This document shows, in pieces, positions 43,660 through 54,788 of a stretch of 64,000 nucleotides of DNA. The position numbers and the translations under genes are program-made. The DNA is from Siphonodentalium dalli (taxonomy: Eukaryota; Mollusca; Scaphopoda; Gadilida; Siphonodentaliidae). A model generated the notes under the pieces. The model did not search any database. It worked only from the letters and a program-made list of their open reading frames with translations, and was not told the origin of the DNA. The stretch covers positions 52,912,609 through 52,976,608 of the forward strand of contig CP136066.1 of the NCBI GenBank assembly GCA_032622095.1. Direction: 5' to 3'. The first letter of the stretch is position 1; each line of letters opens with the position of its first letter.

Positions 43660-45200
43660 CCTTATATAACGGTTCGCTTTATATAGTCCTATATACAGAG
43701 AATGCCTCGTATGTGCACAATCTCACACGTTCCCTAGTATTATATAGCATGGAACTAATAAAAATGTCATGTATGTACCCATCACTGGAACTCAAATGCG
43801 TCACATTCACTGGACGGCCATATTTACACCACATGTACCCGTCCTGCTGTCAGCATGTACCCGATTTCGACTCAAGTCACTATCGGCAGTGTATGGGTAA
43901 TTCGACTGTAGTCGCGATCGGCAGTGAAAGAGTACGGGGTTCAGCTAATATTTGATTTACATTTACCCGGGGTGTACCACAACATACACGCGACACACGT
44001 TTATGCGAACATAACTTGCCATGGAAAGACGTATTCAGAAAACTAAAGGTCCGACTTCATTTCCAGAGTGAAAACACGAAGATCGTTCATTGATACTCTA
44101 TATTCGGTGTTGTATAAATGAAGAGCGTTTCATCTCTCACACAATGTGACAATGCGCCCGTGCGATTTTGTGTATTGATGGCGTGAATCGAGCTGGCATA
44201 ACTATTAAATTGCCAGCCTTGGGGACTGTTGCGCTTTAGCAACAATCTGGGAAAGCTGTTGACCAACACTCATTACTCCCAACACAGAATGACCAAACAT
44301 TTTCTCGAGAATTGACAAGTTACTAAATACGATTTTTGTGCTCATCAGTTAGAATGGTGTTTCGTCACAAGAACACATCGGCAATGGTCTGATTGCCAGA
44401 CAAATTAATTTAATGGAGTTAAGCTTCACAAATTTACTGGGTGCATGCACAAATCAAGATATGATGATAAAAAAAACTTGTGTTGCATATTCAATTATGT
44501 GATATAATCGGTCGTGTCATGGATATAATATACATCCCAGAAATATAATTTACATCTAAATATTAACTACGATATTAGTTATTTTCCCCATAAACATACA
44601 AGCTTTGCGATCGAACACTCGGAAAGTGTGTGCTGATTGTTAGCGAGTGCGAGAGTCACCCGATCCACATAGCATTATCAGATATAGATAATATCGCATA
44701 TTATTATATGCTTCCCCATTAAATAGTGGGAAATTGCCGTGGCGTAGAGCGTTATATCCATCGCCTGGACCGACTCGATGGATAACACTGACCGACTCGA
44801 TGGATAACACAATAGTATTACTTTTTCGGAGATTACTTCCGGTTTATAGCGGCGAATCACATTAAGTTTCAAAGCGTATCAATAACAGCCGGACTATTGT
44901 TTTAATTATTGATTTTCACGGTTCATAAACTGTTATTTAATTGTTATAATGTTAACTCATTTGTTTTAATATATTCTTATCACTAAATTATGTATACATT
45001 AATTTTCTCGCATCATTTCAGAATAAAACAATGGGGACTATTTCTTATGGCGGCTATGCTCGATATTTGTCATTCGGTGGTGAGCAAATCAATTGATGGA
45101 ATGTAAACAAAATGCAAATGTCAAAGCTTTCTAACAATTTGAAGTGAACTGTAGGACAAAATTAGCAGTTTTGGTGCGGTTTATAGCGCATATAATAAAA
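43660..45200. other. Non-coding region with one 22-bp tandem pair
   Basis: No credible gene. A perfect tandem pair of 22 bp (GACCGACTCGATGGATAACAC plus one base) occupies 44767-44810, with the last base differing. Confidence 0.5.
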
Positions 45201-45206
45201 AGAAAA

Positions 45207-45277
45207 CCTACGGGTTTTGGTTGAATACCCGGATTATCTCATTCGTGGTATTCGGGTATTCAACCAAAACTCGTAGG
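45207..45277. repeat. 25-bp hairpin
   Basis: Arms 45207-45231 and 45253-45277 match at 24 of 25 positions (core TTTTGGTTGAATACCCG and its inverse) around a 21-bp loop. It may be a very small fold-back element. Confidence 0.85.
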
Positions 45278-45439
45278 TATTCTCTATTTATTTACCATCA
45301 ATAGATACTTAGTTGTGTTCCGTGTACGCCAATCGAGCCCACCATTACGCTATTTACATTTTAATACTGAACTCACCATGGACACAACATGATGATTAAA
45401 TTGACGAAATAGCGGAGATATTCAGAAATAAAAAACATT

Positions 45440-45525
45440 TTTTTAAAGAGCGATTCTTTTAAAGGGCGTTTTTTTTCAAAGAAATTTTTTAGTAATTTAA
45501 AGAGCGTTTTTAAAGAGCGTTTTGT
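45440..45525 (+). repeat. AAAGAGCG motif cluster
   Basis: TTTAAAGAGCG or close variants occur at about 45445, 45458 (AAAGGGCG), 45496 and 45510. The same word recurs as AATAAAGAGCG at 60585, 60621, 60745 and 63707. Poly-T spacers lie between. Function unknown. Confidence 0.6.
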
Positions 45526-45594
45526 CTTCTTCTGGAAAAGGTTATTTTAATGTTACCCAATTTCAAAGTAATATTTGAGTCCCCTGATCATTAA

Positions 45595-45983
45595 AGATCC
45601 GTAATCCGATTTAACGCCACTAAATTACTATTTCTTCGGCTTCGGGTGTAAAATATTAGATTTGAGTCGAGGAACCCACCCATCAAAGCCCAGGGTGATC
45701 AGATTTCGAGTTTTGAAATCTGTTGCTTTTACCACCTCGAATATTTGGCGGCCTGGCAGATATTCGACAAAATGCCGACCGACATACTCTCGATACAAAA
45801 TTATGTTGAACAAAATGTTGATACATTACACTTTTTGGGCAATTTTATACTATAGTTGGCAGTGGTTACCATTATTTTTTGGCAACTAATCGATTATAAT
45901 AACTGAAGCGGCAATTTCAAGACATGTTGTTGTTGTTGTTGGAATCTGATGATATGGGGACCATCGAATCTGACTGAGTACCT
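45595..45983 (+). mobile_element. MITE with TTAA target duplication, copy 2
   Basis: 389 bp flanked by TTAA (45591-45594 and 45984-45987). It begins AGATCCGTAATCCGA and ends GACTGAGTACCT, homologous to the element at 38066-38503 with many substitutions and indels, including a GTTGTTGTT expansion near 45928. The divergence suggests both are old. Confidence 0.82.
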
Positions 45984-46470
45984 TTAAATTAAACATATTG
46001 AAATTGTTCTGACACATGTTGTTAGTCGAATTTCTGACTCAGATGACACTTAGTGGGAATATGATCAGCCATAGGGATCGTGATAAGATTGATATACCAG
46101 ATTCTAGTCCAAGGGCGGTGGTGCAAATTGAATTTCCCGTCCATTATATGGGAATTTGGTCTGGTTTAAGAGGGTCACCGCAGTTGGAAATCATACCCCT
46201 ATACGAAAAACACCGTCCCTGTTCACTATACAATTATTCGATGCAAAATTAAACATCCCAGAAAACATTGGAGACATAGTATGACCGTCTGATTGTGTTA
46301 GGCTATCAGCTAAGATCCAACTTAAATCCAGTTTATTTAATAATGTTTTACTCAAAATTGCATCCGATTCCTTGCTCGCCACAACCGAAAAAAGCTACAA
46401 GAAAGACATCGAGTTTACATTGCGTGGGCAAACTTGGCAACATGACCACTGTGGTCAGATTATGCGAATA

Positions 46471-46841
46471 CAGTAATGCTCTAATTAATCGACCTCTTAA
46501 CCACAGCAGAATTATGAGTAACTTTTCAGGATTTAGTCGGAAATATGGCTTGTTGCCATTCATCGGAAAGCTCTCGGCGAGAGCTTTCCGATGATTGACA
46601 ACAGGCCACATTTCCGACTAAATCCTGAAAAGTTACCCAAAATTAATCGACCTCTTAACCACAGCAGAATTATGGGTAACTTTTCAGGATTTAGTCGGAA
46701 ATATGGCTTGTTGCCATTCATCGGAAAGCTCTCGGCGAGAGCTTTCCGATCATTGACAACAGGCCATATTTCCGACTAAATCCTGAAAAGTTACCCAAAA
46801 TTATGCTGTGGTTAAGATGTCGATTAATTAGAGCATTACTG
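46471..46841. mobile_element. Palindromic MITE with a duplicated hairpin
   Basis: Outer arms (46471-46516 and about 46797-46841) begin CAGTAATGCTCTAATTAATC and end in its inverse. Inside, a 158-bp unit made of the left arm plus a ~125-bp hairpin occurs twice (for example ATTAATCGACCTCTTAACC at 46484 and 46642). Each hairpin is centred on CATCGGAAAGCTCTC-GGC-GAGAGCTTTCCGATG-type sequence (about 46561-46593, 46719-46750). Arms match almost perfectly, so it is young. Open frames inside are palindromic artefacts. Confidence 0.85.
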
Positions 46842-46842
46842 T

Positions 46843-46897
46843 AGTTCTTTACCAGAATAAATCTCGTCTTGGGTTCGATTGATTCTGGTAAAGAACT
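46843..46897. repeat. 16-bp hairpin beside the palindromic MITE
   Basis: AGTTCTTTACCAGAAT (46843-46858) and its exact inverse (46882-46897) around a 23-bp loop. It abuts the MITE with only one base between. Confidence 0.85.
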
Positions 46898-46899
46898 AT

Positions 46900-47785
46900 C
46901 TATTCGTATGCTCTCGTCAACCTTTCTTTGAGACCAATTACATATCTACTCAATCTTGGAACTGCGTGAGCCGAATGGATAAGCGCCAAGTTCAAGTTGA
47001 GATCTTAAGTAAGGGTGTGTTTACATTGCTGTAGATATGTATACATTTCTAAACGCATACTAGTGTAAACGGGTTTATATAGAAATGCACAGAAAGAAAA
47101 CGGTATTCGTTCTTGTGAGCAAAACTCTTGTCCGTTATACGTCACAGTCAACACCGAGGCATTGCGACAGGAAAATCTGATTTGATTAATTGTTACTCGG
47201 GCTTCTCGTGCGACTTTCATTCTTTCTTCGAACCATTATCAACTGGTGTAAGAATAAACTGCTTTAGTCTTCTGGGAGTGGATTGTCAATTACCAGAGTA
47301 CTGATGAGCGCGCGTTCACTATCAGTAATCTAATTGTGATCACAGTAATCTGCGACACGTGACTTCACACATACCTGTATACAGATCTACAGCAATGTAA
47401 ACTACCTATATGTACACACAAGTTGGTAGAATACATGTAAATGTCAAGTATGCTACAAGAGCTCGTATTTACCAACTGGGTTTATTTTATAAACCGGGTA
47501 GTTTATTTCGTAGCGACTGAAAGCACAATCTAGATTAACCTTCGGTAGGATTTGCGACACGCACTGTTGATGATATGATTGCTATACTGGTCGTTTGTAG
47601 AAATTATAATACGGATATCTCCTAAGGGAACAACTCGTCAGTGAGTATTTAGTACAGAAAAGGTCCAAAAGAGCTTCACGTTCGGCTACTAACTCATTTT
47701 TCCTGACCCTTAACTGTAACACTAGATAATAGCCCCTCGCCAAGTTGAGGTTCAGTTTCATTGAAACATTCATTTCCCATATTCT
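46900..47785. other. Non-coding, nothing recognised
   Basis: Short open frames only. No element ends or domain features seen. Confidence 0.5.
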
Positions 47786-47794
47786 GTTAATTAA

Positions 47795-47995
47795 ACAACA
47801 TGACTGACAGCGGCCATCTTCGATTTTACTCTTTGCATGACTAAATCATTTAGCACACCCTACATGTCACATATCTCATCCGCTCGTCATCAAACTTCAT
47901 AAGGATATTCGGTGACCTAGATTGGAGCTATCAATTGTTTTTTTATTTTATTGGAAAACATGGATGACAGCAGCCATCTTGGATTTTACTTTATA
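47795..47995 (+). repeat. Diverged tandem pair with GCCATCTTGGATTTTACT
   Basis: TGACAGCGGCCATCTTCGATT at 47801 and GATGACAGCAGCCATCTTGG at 47963, both followed by GATTTTACT and both preceded by an ACATG, lie 162 bp apart. The sequence between has diverged. The CCATCTTGG core recalls the motifs at 29160 and 43060. Confidence 0.55.
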
Positions 47996-47999
47996 TATA

Positions 48000-49520
48000 C
48001 ATGTATATCGCTTCATGTTGACATCTAGTATTACTTAGACATTTCAACTTTCATGGGGTGGTACGACCGGGTGTCGTCGGGTGCTGTCGGCCTTTATAGG
48101 GACCCGCTATGAGCATTATAACATATGGAAGTATAATTAAGCGTTCACTGCGTATCAACGGCTTCTATGCAACTTCCCGACAGTCTAGCGAACTAACATT
48201 GTTATTTAGTTTCAATAAATACATTGTTTTCGGTGATCAATATCGCGCACATTATCGGTGTAAAATGATTGTTATCAACAATGTGACATTAGGGTGACAT
48301 TAGGGGCAAGATGATAATAATGTTTTGAAACAAAATCTAGGTGCAACTGGTGGTTAAAAAGTCAATTCGACGAACAACAGGTGAACAATCTGCGTAGAAA
48401 CGCGTATTTTTCATGTCGTAACAACGCACATATAAAGCATATAAATCAGCACGACAGATGCCGGAATTTGCGACTAACGTCGAAATTTTACCAAAACGGT
48501 AATATAGTTATAGCAGAAGATCTTCAAACTTCGACATCGAATATGCCTGATACTTGAATAGCATGTAGTTCGCTACAACGTGGTGCACGTTTGGTGGTGG
48601 ATTTGCTGACTTGGGCTAAGAGGTATATTAGATTTGACATGAAGCATTATTATTCTGAAGTCACTAGGGATGGGATATAAAGTGACATGTTATTGTCAAA
48701 AGAATTTTTGGGTCATGAATAATTTATTCGCTGCTATATATAATTTTACCATAATACGTACTCAATTCTTAGGAAAAGAAATGAAGCATCCAATAAGAGG
48801 GATTATGTGTATCTCTCGTATGGGTAATTAAATATTGAACAGTGTTACTTTACACCTGGTAGATTTGAAGTTGCAAGCGGATCCATCTAGTATAAAACAC
48901 CGAGACGCTCTCAGTATCGATACACATCGTGGCTAAGTGGTTCGGCTATATATGGTATGATATACGTGGGCAAAGTTATGCATTGTCGCGGTCTTTTGTA
49001 TGTCAGCGATTCCAAGAAAAAAACAAGTGTATGCAAGAAACATTCAGGAATTGATTATCGTCACAACCAAAGCCAACATTTTAACACATTTTAAAGATAT
49101 ATGTTCTTGAGTGGTTGATACAAGGCTTCCTTTGATTCGGATTTGTAAGCATCATACGGCATCAATATCTACGCCAGAATCGTGTTTCGGTCCAGGAGAA
49201 ACCCGTGAGAGATTATCGACGCCGGGAGCTTGACTGTCTCTGTTAGCTACACGTGTATCAGGTTTAAACTCAACGGTTCGGCCATTTCCGCGTTCAGTCA
49301 CGTGATTGAAATATACGGGCAGATATGCGGTCTATTTATGGGAGAGATTATCTCCACACGAAAGCAGCCGAGCTGTACAATTTATTTTCTAAATACAAAC
49401 AAACACTATATGGGACTGCGTTAAATAGGACATAACTCTTAATTAAATATCAATATGTACATAATAAAGTAATAACATTACGCGTACAACTAAAATATGC
49501 TATATATACCACGCACACTT
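48000..49520. other. Non-coding, nothing recognised
   Basis: No gene or element ends seen. Two frames of 62-64 codons (near 48109 and 49230) lack recognisable features. Confidence 0.5.
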
Positions 49521-49613
49521 TATTACTTGGTTGGTTTGATATTAGACCTGATATCAGCCCGAGGTAACCTCATACCAGCCGACGGCCTACAATATACAAC
49601 CAACCAAGTAATA
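49521..49613. repeat. Short inverted-repeat element
   Basis: TATTACTTGGTTGGTT (49521-49536) and its exact inverse (49598-49613) bound a 61-bp interior with further dyads (GATATTAGACCTGATATC). Possibly a minimal fold-back element. Confidence 0.75.
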
Positions 49614-50990
49614 CCATAGTTAGTTATTAATTAGATTGCGTCTTAAATCGACAACTCTTTCACATGAGTGACGTCATAAAAATCGATATATACACAAATG
49701 TTAGCTGCGAAATAGAGTTATGGCACAGAGTGTTGTCGTAAAAAGACATTACTCTGATGATCTGTGATGTCGTAAAACAATATTGGTGATATCGCAAAAA
49801 GGATATCGCTCGGTTTCAGGGCAAATTTAAGCAATGTTCTCATAGTTCGATAACAGGCCGTTCTGAGCAAAACTGTCATACCTAATTAATAAATATGTGT
49901 TATACAAAATGTGTTTGTCCCCATTCATGTATCGCAACGGGTCTCGTTTAATGTCCATATAGCGAAGAGGTGACCTTGTGTATAACACGTTTATCTACAC
50001 AACACAAATGACACAAATTACATTTTAACAGGTTTTTTTCATATCTGCCCGACGATTAGCGTTATTGAGTAAATTCTCCCAACCTGCAATAAATTCTCCC
50101 AACAGCAATTGCACGCGCATAAATGTATGTCTAACTGAAATTGAATTAAATGGACAAATGTTATGATTTTGCAGGCGAGTGTGGTTTAGAACAAATAATT
50201 AGGGTGATGGCAACATTGATGAGGTATCACCCCTCCCCTCAAACGTTTCAACTTTTTGAATTATCGATAACTTTATAAGTTGAATATCTTAGGCAAAAAC
50301 TGTTTGAGATCATTTCGATACCCAATCGATAGTTTCCATTTTCAATGGAATGCTAACTGGTGAACTTTTTTGTCAGCTAATTTCAAGATTTGGAATTTTC
50401 AATAACATAAGTTGAATATATTTCAGGCAAAACCTTTTAAAGATCTTCTGGATAGTTACAGTTCTCAACCGATATGTGATATTTTGAGTACATTATATTA
50501 TTTTCTACAAACTGTATTATAGCTATTTAAATGGTCGTGCATGTGTTCGGATTTCAAACTCAGTATCGAAGGGAGAGCAATTGGAACTTAGTCAAGTTTG
50601 GAAAACAGATTGATTCACGGGTGGTTGCAATTTATCACCTCAACCAACGAAGACTCTCTGTCCACGTCCCTGACATATTACCCCCCCCCCCGTGTTCTCA
50701 CCCCCCCCCCCCGTTCTTTATATCCAATGCGATATGTCACCAAACGTTGAGTTCAATAATAAAGCATGTTTTCAAACAGCTGTTTAATAAATAGTCATCG
50801 TACTAGTAAATGGCAATTGAAACAAAAACGCTCTTTATCGTTGATGATCCGGCTGACAACAAAAATAGAATGTTACTGGATATATTGCGAAGCTGCTAAT
50901 ATGTTCGGTCTCATATTTTCTGGGAAAATTTCCAATGAACAGAAACTTACCATGCATTCACTGGCTATTGTGGGATTTGTTCAATTATAA
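49614..50990. other. Non-coding, with two poly-C runs
   Basis: No gene seen. C-runs lie at 50681-50691 and 50701-50712. They resemble those at 16141-16526. Confidence 0.5.
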
Positions 50991-50997
50991 TATATTA

Positions 50998-51389
50998 CTC
51001 TTGGAGTACAAATAAGCATACGTTGCGGAATAAGAGTACATGGTGGACAAATCTGCTAAATCCAATAAGAATACGGGGCGGAATAAGAGTACATGTACAG
51101 TGTGGCAATTTACAACATGGAAGCAAGTCTATCTGATATTCTATAAGGTTAACCATATATATTTATCATATTGTGCACTGTCATAGGAATTACCAAACAG
51201 ACTTCAGCAACAAGTTTGTACTATATTTTCCTGATCTGATTAAAGACTCCAGCAATTCTGATAGGCAGTATAAATTTCTTGAAAATCCAGCTTAATATAA
51301 ACATACGGACCCAAATAAGCACCATACAAGGCAGCAACTCTTCCAAAAAATTAATAAGCATACAAGTATGCTTATTTGGATCCCAAGAG
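50998..51389. mobile_element. 392-bp MITE with TA target site
   Basis: Termini CTCTTGGAGTACAAATAAGC and the inverse of CTCTTGGGATCCAAATAAGC, bounded by TA on each side (50996-50997 and 51390-51391). The interior repeats GGAATAAGAGTACATG twice (about 51027 and 51081) and contains a palindrome TAAGCATACAAGTATGCTTA (51354-51373). TA targets suggest Tc1/mariner-type mobilisation (inference). Confidence 0.75.
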
Positions 51390-51457
51390 TATGAACTGTT
51401 TGACATTTTTGCTAGAAATTGATACGACCGAGAGGGAGCAGTACGTAGGCCTAGTTA

Positions 51458-51784
51458 GGCTGAAGGGGTCACTCTCACCAACAAAAGTGCTGAAGGGTAC
51501 ACAGGATTTTCAAAATGTGCTGAAGGGTACACAGGGTTTGAAATGTCATTCTAAATGACATTCAGTCTTCGTATCTGCCATGATTTCTGTTAGAGAATAA
51601 TTGTTTACGTTCCAATGAATATCAAAATGTACTGAAAACAAACTGCAAATGGGCGCCAGACTTTCATAAACACAATTTAAGTAATGGTGTTCGTGCCGAT
51701 CACAAACCCTGTGTACCCTTCAGCACATTTTCAAACCCTGTGTACCCTTCAGCACTTTGTTGGTGAGAGTGACCCCTTCAGCCT
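51458..51784. mobile_element. 327-bp MITE with TAGTTA target duplication
   Basis: Exact 6-bp direct repeats TAGTTA lie at 51452-51457 and 51785-51790. Inside are inverted repeats of about 87 bp starting GGCTGAAGGGGTCACTCTC. Each arm includes two direct copies of GTGCTGAAGGGTACACAGG, about 30 bp apart. Interior of about 155 bp, non-coding. The superfamily is unclear from a 6-bp target. Confidence 0.88.
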
Positions 51785-51790
51785 TAGTTA

Positions 51791-53060
51791 GCATGTTTTG
51801 AGCCGTGACCAGTTGATTGATTGAGACCTACCGACGTCGGTGTTATCAGCATGTGCTCCATCGAACTCGTGAATTCCCCGAGATCATGCAGTATAGGTAT
51901 CTATTACGTACCGCATGTAAAGGTATGGCACCTTGATACTATCGGGAACCGTTCGAATAATTAAAGTACCCTAGTGTTTGGCTGTTTGCTGCAAATATAC
52001 AAGCATATAGGAATTTCCCGGATTGGTCTGGTTCTTATCAAGAGGTGTACAGTATCTCGGTATATGATTTCTTCAGAAGAATTGTCAATCGATACTATAT
52101 TTCATACAAAACAGTTGCTTCATACATTTCAAAGTCCTGCATACATATATGCATGAGCCATGAGAACACTGAATCCAGTTCATGACACATCATGGAAATA
52201 TTATATTTGATATATGTTGGATTTCTATACATAAATTAATCTTTATGGATCCACTAGTTTAATTTCTCCCAGATAAATCATCCCAAAATATGCAAGAAGC
52301 GTCATACGTATGTGCATAGATACAAATAAGCTGAGTAACTGCTCATTTCATAATATGTGACAGATAAAATTAATTGCCGTATTGAATTTATATACTCAGA
52401 ACAGTATCATGGACTATTTTGAAAACGGCATGCAAAAACGCGATATTCTTTCTGACGTGATATGTTCTATCACCAATGGTGATTCACCATGCACGGAGTT
52501 CCCTCTCTATATATAATATTACTGGTAGTAAACGAGCAATTACTAGGTTTAATTTAATCATATGCACTTTGGGCCGTTTCAAATTTTGCACATCTACATC
52601 AGATCATCCTCCTGAATAATATGTTCGAAGATATAACCTGACCAAAATTTAAAGCCACATATAATGTTTGAATATTTTTTTACCCAATATTATCGAGAGC
52701 ACAAAATCTCAACTTGAGCTGAAATAAATATTTTGTATGGTAAAGGAATAATAAGCTAACAAAAATATGTAGCCCTTTCGATAACTTTATGTTCTTTAGA
52801 GTGACTGGATGTTCTTGATTCTTAAAATCAATAACTAATGGCATGTCATTTTGTCTTTATTTTTTTCTATATGCTTCATTTTCTTCTAGTTTTATATTTT
52901 TGAATATGAATGTTATTTCCAATTATACTACTTTGAAGTTGCAAACATTATGTGGGACTTTATATGTATTGGTATGTTGTATCTCGGTGGATGTTAATTT
53001 TATAAAGACGCCCTGGTGTGAGGGGAATCGTTCCTACGAATGTAGCATCGATCCGTTCTA
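51791..53060. other. Non-coding, nothing recognised
   Basis: AT-rich. No credible gene or element ends. Confidence 0.5.
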
Positions 53061-53061
53061 T

Positions 53062-53320
53062 CGTTGGGCCAACGTTGGAATCCAACGTGGGGCCAACTAT
53101 GGCTGTTGTCGCTGGCTTGGCGTTGGCCCAACGTCGTATTAATAGTAGAATACATTGTTGGTGTGACGTCGTTTCAACGTCGGGTGTCCGACGGCGCACC
53201 AACGTCGGCTCGACGTCGAACCACAGACGAGTCGATGACGGGATCCCACGTAGAGCCGACGCCGAGCCAGCGGCAACAGCCATAGTTGGCCCAACGTTGG
53301 ATTACAACGTTAGCCCAACG
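53062..53320. mobile_element. 259-bp fold-back MITE rich in CCAACGTTGG
   Basis: Arms of 55 bp (53062-53116 and 53266-53320) are near-perfect inverses, containing GGCCAACTATGGCTGTTG. The interior repeats CAACGT words (CCCAACGTCG, CCAACGTCGG, CGACGTCG). More CAACGT words follow to 53345. Overlapping open frames on both strands follow from the palindrome and are not genes. Confidence 0.82.
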
Positions 53321-53349
53321 ATATAAATGACGTTGGCCCAACGTGGGTG

Positions 53350-54640
53350 TACTATCTGGGGTTATTAGTACCGACGAATTCTTTATCCATTTCTATCATA
53401 TATCAATATTTCAGATTTTATGAAAATTCAGGATACCTTGCCAACTGCTTCACATGGGTATGTAGGTTACCATGTGCATGCGCGATTGTGTTACACACAT
53501 ATGTGTAACTCGTGGTATAATCGCAGTTTGCATGTAGGTGGCCGTTGACATTGTCGTGGATGCAATGAACCAACGCTGCAACGATCGTCACGGTCGTTAA
53601 CCGTGTCGTGACTGCAGTAAGCTGGTTGAACTTTAAGAACCCATGTTTATCAGGATCGACACAACGAACAGTTATGAAAAGCTATACGTGGGCGCTTTCA
53701 CGTTAAAGGTTGACCACAAGTGGCCAAATAGGGTGACAAAAAAATGTTTTTCAAATTAAGTTTTCTTCATTAATTCATGTTAGGAACATCATACTGGATC
53801 GTGAACTAAAGTTTCAGAGCAGGAGCAAGTGTATTTTGATTTTTCAGGTTTGGTCTATGCAGGATTCCCTCAAAATTGAAAATACTGAACAACTAATTTC
53901 TAATGTCTGAATTTTAATTATTATGCATCTGTTTCCGGAACGATATCACATGACATTGAGCATTGAACAATCAGAGAACGTATATGTCAAAATTACTTGA
54001 AAAATCTTTGAATTTCCATATTTTTAAAATTTATATGTAAATTATGAACTCTTAATATTCATATTCCCTAATTGTTATTTTCTGATAATAGAAAGATGCT
54101 TCAGTAGTATAAAGATTTTACTTCTCAAGTTGAAGTGCGTGCTTCAATGATTGTAATATTGAATGCATTTTCAAAATTGGACAATAATTGACTCAACAAG
54201 AGCATAATTAAACATTGCCAATTTCCACTGACTTATTCTCGGAGAGGACACACTTTTTTAACATTCATTGACTGTAGACATCAGAGTCTTGTAGCTCAAT
54301 CATAGAAAGATTGCCTATTTTCATTGCCTTGTTATATATTTTAGAGAACTTGAATAGACCTGTCAACTGAGAAATGTGAAGATCCTTTTAACTTTAAATA
54401 ATATTTATGTTTGTTACTCAATTGTTGTAAGAGAACACGAGGTATAACTGACTTATTTCCGTTGTGTTCTGGCTTGTACACATTTAGTGAATGGTGTTCA
54501 TACCTGAACATTAAAATGATAATATAGGATAGGATAATGTCATTCACAATACACACATAAAAAATTACAAATACAAATAGGTATAGTAGACTAAATATAT
54601 ATGTATATTGTCAGTGGTGACATAGTCATTCCTGTCACCC
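53350..54640. other. Non-coding, nothing recognised
   Basis: AT-rich. No credible gene seen on either strand. Confidence 0.5.
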
Positions 54641-54664
54641 CAAGTGACACTGAACACTAATTTT

Positions 54665-54682
54665 GCCATTTATGGGACCATC
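54665..54682 (+). repeat. Left member of an 18-bp inverted pair around a LINE
   Basis: GCCATTTATGGGACCATC here, exact inverse at 57000-57017. The flanks also show weak inverted similarity (AACACTAATTTT versus AACACCAAATCC). Could be the ends of a 2.35-kb DNA element hit by the LINE. Confidence 0.6.
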
Positions 54683-54788
54683 TCATATTACCAAACAGAA
54701 TGTATGCAACAAATGAATAAGTATGAGCCATGGATGAGTGCAAAATACACTCATGTGCTCTACTTTATAGAACGATGCGACGAACAAA

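Noticed and set aside
43049-43955. 160- and 99-codon plus-strand frames at 43.0-44.0 kb
   Set aside because: They run through the E-box/CCATCTTGG repeats and no domain or splice evidence supports them.
46016-46611. Frames of 63-99 codons around the palindromic MITE
   Set aside because: They read through hairpin arms on both strands, an expected artefact of inverted repeats.
46865-46890. GGTTCGATTG at 46871 as a tRNA T-arm
   Set aside because: No matching acceptor, D-arm or anticodon arm nearby. The sequence is the loop of a 16-bp hairpin.
52843-53326. Four overlapping frames of 73-107 codons near 53 kb
   Set aside because: They lie in the CAACGT palindrome and mirror each other on opposite strands.
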